Of a stretch of 26,830 nucleotides of DNA, positions 6,308-13,011 are shown piece by piece. The notes beneath the pieces were generated by a model that was given only the letters and a program-made list of their open reading frames with translations, was not told the origin of the DNA and made no database searches. The position numbers and the translations under genes are program-made. Position 1 is the first letter of the stretch. The number at the start of each line of letters is the position of its first letter. This DNA is from a virus, in IMG/VR virus record IMGVR_UViG_3300030328_002852, positions 1 through 26,830 of that record; one strand, 5' to 3'.

Positions 6308-7621
6308 TTAATCGTCAGGAAGAATGATAGATGACATTACACGTTTTCTATATTCTTCTTTTGATACCCATTTTAGATAATGATTTTTATGGGTTTCTAC
6401 ATCATGGCCCATTGCTAAAGCAGCTTGAGAAATATCTACGTGTTTGAATCTTGGATCTGTTGCCAGTCTTATAGCGAAGGTGTGTCTCAGGTCATAGCAC
6501 CTAATTTGTTTTTCAATTGTTTCTGGCTGATGTTGTCCTCTTGCATCTGGAACACTAGCCGCCCATTCAGGTAGCACCTGGCGCAATCTGTCACCAATAA
6601 ATTCACCAAGCTTTTTATTGTTCATGCATATTCCTTGATCAGTTGGATCTTTTGAATCCCAATCTTTTGATGGATCATGCTGGCTAACTAATTTAGGTTT
6701 TGCTATTTCATGCAATTGTTTTTGGCATTCTTCAAATCTGTTCTTTAGGCCATAGCGCACAATCCAAGATTTATATAAAGGGAAGACCCAATGTTCATAT
6801 TTAGATTTTGTTCTCCAATATCCAGGGACATAAACCCAACCAAATTGAATACCTTCTTCTTTGTTTTCTTCAGTGATATTTGAAACCCAATGAAGTTCAT
6901 GATTTCTCAATCCGTAATTCATGAGCATGGCCAAACACCATTGCTCTAGTTTGTATTTAGGCCATAAGTTGTCCAAATATTTTTCAGCTTCTTCTTGAGT
7001 TGGGATTCCTCTTATCTCAACTTTCTTTCCATTGGTCAATTTGTTCTGGCTATTAATTCTTTCATTGTGGAGATTTCTAAGGTCTTGATATTGCTTTTCA
7101 GTTAGCCAAGTAGGTTCCTGATTTTTATTATCTGCTTTTTTTAGAGCCTTAATTATTTGCTTGATAGTATCTAATCTATTTCTGCAAGCACTAGATCCAA
7201 GCTTTTTAACTGTTACCCAATCCTGTATAGCATCAAAATTTCTAGGAATATCATTTCTTTTTAAGTCATTTAATCCAGCCCAAAGGTTAACGGTTGAACC
7301 TTCTTTCATTCTTAAAGGCCAATCATCCTTGCAAGCTTTTTCTATCTCTGCCCAAGAAGGGAGAATTGTTTTAGTAGTTTCTTCTTTCTCGGTGGTTACT
7401 CCTGCCCAATCTTTTTGGTCGGTAACAATGCAGGCATCAAAAACTTTATTTATATCAATAGGATTATCTGTTCTAAATGGTTTGCATGAAATTCTTTTTC
7501 TGTCTTTTTGATCTCTTACATATATAAAAGGAGATTTAGAATCTTTCTCTAATCTCCATCTTGTCCCAGCTCTTTTTAGATCTTTTGTGTATTCAGGCCA
7601 GGTTCTAAGAATTAAGGCCAT
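6308..7621 (-). CDS. int: Tyrosine-family site-specific integrase
   Basis: The 437-residue product has the tyrosine-recombinase catalytic set: R239 in NYGLRNHEL, a lysine at 272-274 in WRTKSK, R379-H380 in YDLRHTFAIR, H406 in MGHDVETH and the nucleophile Y415 in KNHYLKWV. Box II reads Y-D-L-R where many members have H-D-L-R, so the first histidine is replaced by tyrosine (Y376), a tolerated variation. The N-terminal 80 residues would bind arm sites and the next 100 the core. It lies next to attP and is transcribed away from it, as is usual. It would integrate the circular genome into a host tRNA gene. Start ATG 7619-7621; no good ribosome-binding site is visible. Confidence 0.95.
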   Translation of the reverse strand: MALILRTWPEYTKDLKRAGTRWRLEKDSKSPFIYVRDQKDRKRISCKPFRTDNPIDINKVFDACIVTDQKDWAGVTTEKEETTKTILPSWAEIEKACKDDWPLRMKEGSTVNLWAGLNDLKRNDIPRNFDAIQDWVTVKKLGSSACRNRLDTIKQIIKALKKADNKNQEPTWLTEKQYQDLRNLHNERINSQNKLTNGKKVEIRGIPTQEEAEKYLDNLWPKYKLEQWCLAMLMNYGLRNHELHWVSNITEENKEEGIQFGWVYVPGYWRTKSKYEHWVFPLYKSWIVRYGLKNRFEECQKQLHEIAKPKLVSQHDPSKDWDSKDPTDQGICMNNKKLGEFIGDRLRQVLPEWAASVPDARGQHQPETIEKQIRCYDLRHTFAIRLATDPRFKHVDISQAALAMGHDVETHKNHYLKWVSKEEYRKRVMSSIILPDD

Positions 7622-7627
7622 TTAGGA

Positions 7628-7647
7628 AGTCGGGAAAAAGTCGGGAA
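7628..7647 (+). repeat. Integrase arm-type repeat pair, left side of attP
   Basis: AGTCGGGAA occurs at 7628-7636 and again at 7639-7647, 11 bp apart start to start, i.e. about one helical turn. The same pair, with one base changed in the second copy, occurs on the other side of the core at 7867-7886. Paired, phased direct repeats on both sides of a tRNA core are the expected layout of sites bound by the N-terminal domain of a tyrosine integrase. Confidence 0.7.
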
Positions 7648-7660
7648 GAATTGCCCCAAG

Positions 7661-7700
7661 TATAACCATGTATCACCAACTATCACCAACTATTCAACAG
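7661..7700 (+). repeat. Four tandem 10-bp units in attP arm
   Basis: TATAACCATG, TATCACCAAC, TATCACCAAC and TATTCAACAG lie head to tail, two of them identical (7671-7680 and 7681-7690). The 10-bp period matches one helical turn. Between the left arm repeats and the core, this is where excisionase or a host bending protein would bind; that role is inferred. Confidence 0.5.
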
Positions 7701-7741
7701 AAGAGAAGTAAATGTATTCCTTGAAATCCCTTTGAGGCAAT

Positions 7742-7768
7742 AAAAAAGCCCCTGAGGGCTTTGTTTTT
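7742..7768. terminator. Bidirectional terminator adjoining the attP tRNA core
   Basis: AAAGCCC (7745-7751) pairs with GGGCTTT (7756-7762) around CTGA. T-tracts lie on the plus-strand side (7761-7768) and, on the minus strand, beyond 7745. Read in the tRNA direction (minus) it falls just after the CCA end, so after integration it can replace the host tRNA gene's own terminator. Confidence 0.7.
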
Positions 7769-7866
7769 ATTTGGTGGCGGGGGGAAGATTTGAACTTCCG
7801 ACCTTCGGGTTATGAGTCCGAACTTATTTTCTAAAATCCCTTGATGGCATTAGACTAGGTTTTGAA

Positions 7867-7886
7867 AGTCGGGAAAAATTCGGGAA
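7867..7886 (+). repeat. Integrase arm-type repeat pair, right side of attP
   Basis: AGTCGGGAA (7867-7875) and ATTCGGGAA (7878-7886) repeat the left-side pair in the same orientation and with the same 11-bp phasing. The last base lies directly against the ATG of the neck gene at 7887, so integrase bound here would cover the start region of the tail operon. Confidence 0.7.
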
Positions 7887-8348
7887 ATGGCTTTAAAAGA
7901 TTGGGTTCCTCAGGTCAGGAAAGCTTTAGACCAAGCTTTGACTGATCATATCGCTCTTACACAGGGAAAGCTATCTCAAGCCAATCCAAAAGATACTGGC
8001 CGTATGGCTTCAAGTTGGTTTGTCGGAAAAGATCAACCTGATCTACAAACAAGGGATGAAAATTGGGGTAAACCTGCAAAAAGAAAATATCCAGGTGGTG
8101 TTGGAACTGAAGGAGTAATTGTTGAACCTGGAGTAATGAAATTAGATATTCCTTATTATCAAAAGAAAATTACTTCTGATTCTGATTGGTATATATCAAA
8201 TAATCTTCCATATGCTGAAAGGGTTGCATATGATCCTGTTTATGCAAAAGGAGCGCCAGGTGGTGTTGCTTGGTTTACAACAATTGCAACACAACAAAAA
8301 AACGATTTAAAAAAACGCATCCTTAAAGAACTAGGAAAAATCAAATGA
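7887..8348 (+). CDS. Neck / head-tail joining protein (HK97 gp10-like)
   Basis: The 153-residue product has a basic helical N-terminus, the motif NPKDTGRMASSW at residues 34-45 (P-x-D-T-G-x-x), and a C-terminal helix rich in lysine. This is the pattern of HK97 gp10-type neck proteins, which sit between the connector and the tail terminator. It is the first gene of the tail operon and overlaps the next gene by four bases. Its ATG immediately follows the last attP arm repeat, leaving only GGGAA as a possible ribosome-binding element. The genes normally preceding it (portal, protease, capsid, connector) are absent here. Confidence 0.7.
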   Translation: MALKDWVPQVRKALDQALTDHIALTQGKLSQANPKDTGRMASSWFVGKDQPDLQTRDENWGKPAKRKYPGGVGTEGVIVEPGVMKLDIPYYQKKITSDSDWYISNNLPYAERVAYDPVYAKGAPGGVAWFTTIATQQKNDLKKRILKELGKIK

Positions 8349-8773
8349 GTTTACAAACAATTAGATCTTTATTTGAGAGAAAAATGACAACAGCTTTTGC
8401 TGGCCTTTCTCCATCTGTTCCCGTGATGTATGACAACGTACAGGAGGAACCTCCAGGGGGAGCAAATACAGAATACGTTCAATTAATTGTTAGTTTTCCA
8501 TCTATAAGTGAGCCAGTTGTAACAAAAGCAGAAAGTGGAATTGAAGTAATTAGAGGAAGCGTTCAAGTTAGTTGCTACGGACCAAAAGCAAAAGGAATGA
8601 AAAGGTTGGAAGAAATGGCAGCCTTAGCAGCCTCAACTTTGAACACATTGAAAACAGAAGATACAACGATTAGAGCAAGCGTTGGAGAAATCAGTGGACC
8701 TATACCAGTAATCAATTCAAACAATCCACTTGCATTGGTAACTATTTCAGCTCCATTTATTGCAAAAGGTTAA
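8345..8773 (+). CDS. Tail terminator protein (lambda gpU-like)
   Basis: The 142-residue product has a helical N-terminus (RSLFERKMTTAFAGL), a central 'EYVQLIVSFP' strand and an alternating beta-helix pattern typical of tail terminator proteins. These cap the growing tail tube and join it to the neck. The position after a gp10-like protein and before the tube gene supports the call, as does the size. The start overlaps the previous stop as ATGA. No odd features. Confidence 0.65.
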   Translation: MSLQTIRSLFERKMTTAFAGLSPSVPVMYDNVQEEPPGGANTEYVQLIVSFPSISEPVVTKAESGIEVIRGSVQVSCYGPKAKGMKRLEEMAALAASTLNTLKTEDTTIRASVGEISGPIPVINSNNPLALVTISAPFIAKG

Positions 8774-8795
8774 GCCTCCTTAGGGTTAATATAAT
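8770..8795 (+). promoter_or_regulatory. Candidate promoter for the tail-tube gene
   Basis: A consensus TATAAT lies at 8790-8795, 78 bases before the tube gene start, in a roughly 100-bp gap inside an otherwise tightly packed operon. The -35 region (around 8767-8772) is weak. The gap also contains a 13-mer, TTAAGCCTCCTTA (8770-8782), that recurs at 5852-5864 and, inverted, at 900-912. With the terminator after the tube gene, it suggests a separate transcript. Confidence 0.4.
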
Positions 8796-8872
8796 GTTAT
8801 TGGTTAGCCCTAGCCAAAGCCCCAAGCCCCAAAAGAAACGCCCTCAAATTGTTTTTTATTAGGTAAATTCAA

Positions 8873-9652
8873 ATGCCTGTAGCTTGTTCCTCAACGGCTT
8901 TAACTGGCCAAGAGGGTTCTATTTATTTTTCCCCTGCTGGGACAAAATGGTGTCTTAAGGATTACACAGATTTCCCAAGTGGCGCTAATGGTGTAACTGT
9001 TCCATCGAATCATGACTTTAGAGTTAATGATCCTGTGAAATTCACAGTGGTTGGAACTGCCACTCTTGATGGCAACCTTACAGCGGGTACTGTCTATTAC
9101 GTGATAGCAGTTACAGCTACCACAATTAAAGTTGCTACTGCGGCGGGTGGTTCAAATATCGCTCTTGCTGGTAGTGGCGGTACTGGGTCAGCAGATAAAT
9201 CTGGACATATTAATGTTCAGTATTCAGCAGCGGCGGCTGTTGCCCAAGTAAGGGAATTTTCTGTTGATATTGAAAGGGAAACTCTAGATGTAACAACGCT
9301 TCCAGCGGGTGTTGCTTCTGTTACTAAGTATGCTCCTTTCAGGAATACACAGCCAGGTTATGCCAGTGGTAGTGGTTCAATGACTGTTTACTTTACTGAT
9401 AGCCAAACCAGTCTTGCAAATAGATTGTTAGGTAATGTCCTTTTGAAGTCTCAAGAGGGTGCTTCAGTAAAACTTTATGTTGATACAGTTGATAACGGCG
9501 CTGGGGCTGTTGATGATACTAATTCAACTTATATTGATTCAGATGTCTCTATAACAGGGATGAGTTTAAGCGTTACTCCTGATGAAGCAACTACTGCTGA
9601 AATGAGTTTTAACCTTACTAATCCAAGACATATCTTTAGCACTACTTTGTAA
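8873..9652 (+). CDS. Major tail tube protein
   Basis: The 259-residue product fits a lambda gpV/TP901-type tube subunit by position (terminator, then tube, then chaperone, then tape measure) and by its beta-rich C-terminal half. The signature VREFSVDIERETLDVTTL is at residues 126-143, followed about 30 residues later by GSGSMTVYF, and recurs in two later genes (18132, 18594). An inserted beta-rich domain, about residues 38-115 (DFRVNDPVKFTVVGTATL...), precedes the signature and may be displayed outside the tube. The gene is flanked by its own candidate promoter and a strong terminator, fitting the need for many copies. Confidence 0.8.
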   Translation: MPVACSSTALTGQEGSIYFSPAGTKWCLKDYTDFPSGANGVTVPSNHDFRVNDPVKFTVVGTATLDGNLTAGTVYYVIAVTATTIKVATAAGGSNIALAGSGGTGSADKSGHINVQYSAAAAVAQVREFSVDIERETLDVTTLPAGVASVTKYAPFRNTQPGYASGSGSMTVYFTDSQTSLANRLLGNVLLKSQEGASVKLYVDTVDNGAGAVDDTNSTYIDSDVSITGMSLSVTPDEATTAEMSFNLTNPRHIFSTTL

Positions 9653-9686
9653 TAAGTGCTTAACTAAAAATAACCCCATCATTCTG

Positions 9687-9712
9687 AGCCTATTTTTATA
9701 TAGGCTTTTTTC
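9687..9712 (+). terminator. Rho-independent terminator after the tail-tube gene
   Basis: AGCCTAT (9687-9693) pairs with ATAGGCT (9700-9706) around TTTTAT, followed by a T-run to 9712. It lies 35 bases after the tube stop, within the tail operon. Confidence 0.85.
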
Positions 9713-9729
9713 TTGTCTAAAATTAATTT

Positions 9730-9784
9730 GTTAGGCGTTCTAGGTCATGCCTAACCGTATGCAAGAAGTCGCTACTTCATACGG
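9730..9784 (+). other. Two further hairpins between tube and chaperone genes
   Basis: GTTAGGC (9730-9736) pairs with GCCTAAC (9749-9755). Directly after, CCGTAT (9755-9760) pairs with ATACGG (9779-9784), enclosing GAAGT/ACTTC (9765-9769 with 9774-9778) around CGCT. Neither has a T-tract, so they are not simple terminators. They may protect an mRNA end or be processing sites, or may form a small RNA with the flanking terminators. Confidence 0.55.
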
Positions 9785-9790
9785 ACAATT

Positions 9791-9816
9791 GGGGGCTTAT
9801 ATCCATGCCCCCTTTT
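9791..9816 (+). terminator. GC-rich terminator-like hairpin
   Basis: GGGGGC (9791-9796) pairs perfectly with GCCCCC (9807-9812), followed by TTTT (9813-9816). It is the fourth hairpin in a row between the tube and chaperone genes and is consistent with a back-up terminator. Confidence 0.6.
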
Positions 9817-9820
9817 GTTA

Positions 9821-9849
9821 TGGATTACTCCTAACGAGGGATATATAAT
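9821..9849 (+). promoter_or_regulatory. Candidate promoter for chaperone and tape-measure genes
   Basis: TATAAT at 9844-9849, with TGGATT at 9821-9826 as a weak -35, 17 bp apart. It lies just after the tandem hairpins and 27 bases before the chaperone start, so transcription could restart here. Seen by eye only. Confidence 0.4.
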
Positions 9850-9875
9850 TTAATTAAGCGACACATTTCTTTTTT

Positions 9876-10262
9876 ATGGATGCACTTGATGAGTTGAAGG
9901 CTGCCTGTTCGATGGCAACGGTAAGAAAAGAAATAGCCTTACCCAATGGAAAATTATTTGAGTTTTACATGACTCCAATGACCTTGGCAGAAAGATCAAG
10001 GGCGCAAAAGATGAGCAAAGAAAATGATACAACTGATTTTGCTTTGAGATTATTGGTTGATAAGGCAATGAATCAAGACAATGAAAAGCGCTTTCATATT
10101 GGTCATTTGCCAGGATTAAGAAATGAATTGCCAGCTACTTTGGTTGAAAAGCTGATGATGGCATTGATTGGAGAAGATGAAGAAGATGAGGAGGTGCAAA
10201 AGGATCTAAATATCAAAAGTGTTAGCAAAGAGCCTAAGAAAAGACGGTCCACTCCTAGCTGA
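9876..10262 (+). CDS. Tail assembly chaperone, short form (lambda gpG-like)
   Basis: The 128-residue unshifted product is helical, with an acidic stretch near residues 105-112 (EDEEDEE), as in many G-type chaperones that coat the tape measure before tube polymerisation. It sits between the tube gene and the tape measure, the invariant position for this gene. The out-of-frame extension (10243-10410) shows it is the upstream part of a frameshifted pair. Stop TGA at 10260-10262. Confidence 0.75.
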   Translation: MDALDELKAACSMATVRKEIALPNGKLFEFYMTPMTLAERSRAQKMSKENDTTDFALRLLVDKAMNQDNEKRFHIGHLPGLRNELPATLVEKLMMALIGEDEEDEEVQKDLNIKSVSKEPKKRRSTPS

Positions 10263-10410
10263 ATTAGTAGTTGCAAAAGAATTGGGTTATACGTTATTTG
10301 AACTTAGGGAGAAAATGACACAGGAAGAGCTGCTGATTTGGCACGCCTTTTTTCAAATACAAAAAGAAGAAGAGGACAAAGTTATGAATAAAAGCAGAAT
10401 GCGGCGCTAA
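9876..10410 (+). CDS. Tail assembly chaperone, frameshifted long form (gpGT-like)
   Basis: After the AAA codon at 10239-10241 a +1 (or -2) shift enters a frame open to 10410. This gives about 122 + 55 residues in a fused product. The extension (ELGYTLFELREKMTQEELLIWHAFFQIQKEEE) has the tryptophan-containing helix typical of T-domains, which recruit tube subunits to the chaperone-tape complex. Lambda uses a -1 shift at G-GGA-AAG; here the relation of the frames is +1, so the mechanism must differ. A small amount of long form is normally required. The extension has no plausible independent promoter or start with good spacing. Confidence 0.7.
10233..10247 (+). other. Likely +1/-2 frameshift site
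   Basis: Codons read CCT AAG AAA AGA CGG in the short-form frame. The tRNA-Lys on AAA (10239-10241) can re-pair one base downstream on AAA (10240-10242), while an AGA codon waits in the A-site. Reading then continues GAC GGT CCA in the long-form frame. The zero-frame stop follows six codons later (10260). Confidence 0.5.
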
Positions 10411-10440
10411 AATAAAAAGGATTCTGCCTAAGGAAGAAGA

Positions 10441-13011
10441 TTGGCTGAGCAAACCCTGTTATTAAAGATATTAAGTTCGGGTGCTGAACGTAAGTTAAAG
10501 CAGCTTGAAGATAAGATGAACGCCTTTGAAAAGGCGGCTAAAAAAGCACAGGGAACATTACCAAAAACAAATAAGCAAATAAAAGATACAGGTAAGGCGG
10601 CCAATGAATCAGCAAAAGGTATTGGCAACTTACAAAAAAAACTACTTGGATTAGGTAAAACTATTGCAGTAGGCGCTGGGGTGATGACGTGGTTTAGAGG
10701 TTTTGCAGAAGCTGATCGAGCATCTGGAGCTGTTAAAACTTTGGGAGTAAATGTTGAAGAATTAAAGAAGCAATTATTTGATGTATCTGTAGCATCTGGA
10801 AACTTAAGAAGTCAAACAGAATTATTAGCAGCTTCTTATGATGTTGCATCTGCTGGATTTACTAGCGCTGCTGATATAAGCAAAATTCTGGCAGCTTCTG
10901 TTGATGGTGCTGTTGGTGGTATGACCACGATGGCAAAAGTATCTGATGCAGCTACCTCTGTTATGAACACTTATGGAAAAAGTGCTGATGAGGCTAGAGG
11001 TTTAATTGATGGATTTATACAGACACAGAATGACGGTAAAATTATCCTTGATCAATATGCAAGCCAGATTGGACGTTTGGCTCCTATGGGTGCAGCGGCT
11101 GGCGTAGGTATTCAAGAATTAAACGCTGCAATTAGTGCGATAACAGCAACAGGTTTACCAGTTGAACAGACATTTACTGGTTTGAAAATGGTTCTTCAGG
11201 GAATTGTTAGGCCAACAAGTGAAGCTGCTGCAATTGCTAAAAAATTAGGAATTGATTTTGATGCAACAGCATTAAAAGGCAAAGGTTTTGCTGGAGTCTT
11301 GCAAGACATGATTCAAAAGACTGGAGGAAATAAGGAAGCAATGGGCAGAATGTTTGGAAGCGTTGAGGCGTTGAATGCTTTCTTACCTTTGGTGAATGAC
11401 AACTTAGCTAAGTTCAATAAGAATTTAGATAATCAAAAAAATGCAAGTGGAGCTGCATCTGAAGCTGCAAAAATAATGAGTGGAACAGTTGGGCAAGCGC
11501 TGGGAAGAGTAGCTGATGGAATGGGAAATATTATTAGAAACTTGGATTATTTAGGTGTTGCTTTTAAATATGTTTTATCAATAGTTAATGAATTTATTCA
11601 AGGCTTTTTAAAAATGCCTAAATGGTTCCAAATTGCCACCACTTCTGTTGTTGCTTTAAGTATTGGATTATTGGCGCTAGGTCCAGCGGTTGGAGTTGTC
11701 ATGGCTGTATTTAAGGGGATGATGGCATTTGCAATTCCTTCATTAGTTACATTTGCGGCTGGTACTTTGGCGGCTGTTGGTCCTTGGTTATTATTAGCTG
11801 CTGGAATCACAGCGGCGGTTGTTGCTATAAAAAACTTTTTTGATAAAAAGAATCAATTTAAGGGAGCAAAATTAGACGATTTAATTGCTAGTGAAGATGG
11901 AGGCAAATTAAATAAAGCCTTAGAAGAAGCTGATAAAAGGATTCAAAAGTTAAGAGATAAAATGGCCGATGTTTCTAGGTACAGGGGAAGAGGTGGAACA
12001 GGAAAAGCAAAGAATGATAAAAATGAATTAGCGGAATTAATGGCAGCAAAAGCAGAAATAGAGAAAGCAATGGCAGCTTTAGAAAAAGGAGCTGCTGGTA
12101 AAATTGGGAAAGAAGGTGGAGTCATAGAACAATCAGAAGCTTGGTTGAAAGCACAGGAGGCTTTGAAAGAGTTAAATAAAAGTTCAGCGAGTGAAGGTGA
12201 AAAATTATTTGAGCAACTGACACAAGAAAATGCAATGCTTGAAGCGAAAATAAAAGGAACAGAAGCTGTTAAACAATTAGAGAGAGATATTTTATCTACT
12301 AAGTTAAAAGCTGCTGGATTTAATGATGCAGAAATTAAAGCAATACTTGATCAAAATGAAGGGTTAAAGAAAAAGCTTACACATGCTGAAAAACTCAAAG
12401 ATTTATGGAAATCAATTGGAGATGATATTAAGTCTGGAGTCGTTGATGGAATTAAAGCAGCGATTACTGGAGCTAAATCTTTTGGTGAGGTGATGTCAAA
12501 TATTCTTGGACGTATAGGAGATAAATTATTGAATATGGGGATAGATTCAATATTCAGTAATTTGGGTGGCGGTGGTGGATGGTTAGGTAAATTATTTGGC
12601 GGTGCAGAAGGTGGATTAGCTAGAGGAGGAATTTCATCTAAAGCCTTTGCTCAAGGTGGTGTTGCTACTGGTCCAACTCTTGGACTCGTGGGAGAAAACG
12701 GTGAGGATGAATACCTCATACCCTCCAGTAAAATGGCTGGGGCAATGCAACGGTACTCAGCAGGCGCCAGGGGTCAAGGTGTTATCCCTGGAGGTGGAAC
12801 TGTTGCAAGTGGAACTGGAATGCCTGCCACATCTACAACAGTGAACTACACAGGCCCAATATTATCGTTTAACAGTGAATCTTATGTACCAAAATCTGCT
12901 ATCCCAGAAATCATAAATAGCGCTGCTAGACGAGGTGCACAAGAAGGACAATCAAAGGTCTTTAACCAGCTTAAAAACTCTCGTAGTCAACGCTCAAGAA
13001 TAGGATTATGA
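10441..13011 (+). CDS. Tail tape measure protein
   Basis: The 856-residue product starts at TTG 10441 behind a purine-rich ribosome-binding site (AAGGAAGAAG). Its N-terminal third is coiled-coil and alanine-rich. A TP901-type tape-measure core follows (about residues 80-350, with 'GM..MAKVSDAATSVMNTYGKS'-like segments). Hydrophobic spans lie at about residues 400-465, and a glycine-rich C-terminus ends the protein. The tape measure sets tail length and is ejected into the cell ahead of DNA. At about 0.15 nm per residue the tail would be near 130 nm (inference). The frame is intact and overlaps the next gene by four bases. Confidence 0.9.
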   Translation: MAEQTLLLKILSSGAERKLKQLEDKMNAFEKAAKKAQGTLPKTNKQIKDTGKAANESAKGIGNLQKKLLGLGKTIAVGAGVMTWFRGFAEADRASGAVKTLGVNVEELKKQLFDVSVASGNLRSQTELLAASYDVASAGFTSAADISKILAASVDGAVGGMTTMAKVSDAATSVMNTYGKSADEARGLIDGFIQTQNDGKIILDQYASQIGRLAPMGAAAGVGIQELNAAISAITATGLPVEQTFTGLKMVLQGIVRPTSEAAAIAKKLGIDFDATALKGKGFAGVLQDMIQKTGGNKEAMGRMFGSVEALNAFLPLVNDNLAKFNKNLDNQKNASGAASEAAKIMSGTVGQALGRVADGMGNIIRNLDYLGVAFKYVLSIVNEFIQGFLKMPKWFQIATTSVVALSIGLLALGPAVGVVMAVFKGMMAFAIPSLVTFAAGTLAAVGPWLLLAAGITAAVVAIKNFFDKKNQFKGAKLDDLIASEDGGKLNKALEEADKRIQKLRDKMADVSRYRGRGGTGKAKNDKNELAELMAAKAEIEKAMAALEKGAAGKIGKEGGVIEQSEAWLKAQEALKELNKSSASEGEKLFEQLTQENAMLEAKIKGTEAVKQLERDILSTKLKAAGFNDAEIKAILDQNEGLKKKLTHAEKLKDLWKSIGDDIKSGVVDGIKAAITGAKSFGEVMSNILGRIGDKLLNMGIDSIFSNLGGGGGWLGKLFGGAEGGLARGGISSKAFAQGGVATGPTLGLVGENGEDEYLIPSSKMAGAMQRYSAGARGQGVIPGGGTVASGTGMPATSTTVNYTGPILSFNSESYVPKSAIPEIINSAARRGAQEGQSKVFNQLKNSRSQRSRIGL

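Larger units (their letters stand above)
7622..7886. other. attP: Phage attachment site (attP) region
   Basis: A 265-bp gap between the integrase start and the first neck gene. The core (7772-7823) is the 3' half of a CAT-anticodon tRNA on the minus strand. It comprises encoded CCA (7772-7774), discriminator A, the acceptor 3' strand (7776-7782), the T-arm (7783-7799) with loop TTCAAAT, the variable loop (7800-7804) and the anticodon arm (7805-7821, anticodon at 7812-7814). No D-arm or 5' acceptor strand follows, so it is not a gene but the tRNA-identity segment of attP. CCC at positions 39-41 is initiator-like, but C72 is not, so initiator versus elongator methionine tRNA is open. Arm repeats flank the core on both sides. 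Confidence 0.85.

Noticed and set aside
7772-7823. A complete tRNA gene
   Set aside because: Only the anticodon arm, variable loop, T-arm and 3' acceptor with CCA are present. No D-arm or 5' acceptor strand can be found beyond 7823, so it is the attP core.
8794-8862. 22-codon frame before the tube gene
   Set aside because: It starts inside the TATAAT candidate promoter, lacks a ribosome-binding site and has an unlikely proline/lysine composition.
11598-12125. Leftward frames inside the tape measure, and the short plus frame at 12647-12844
   Set aside because: All lie inside an intact 856-codon tape-measure frame and have no overlap coupling, ribosome-binding site or recognisable motif.
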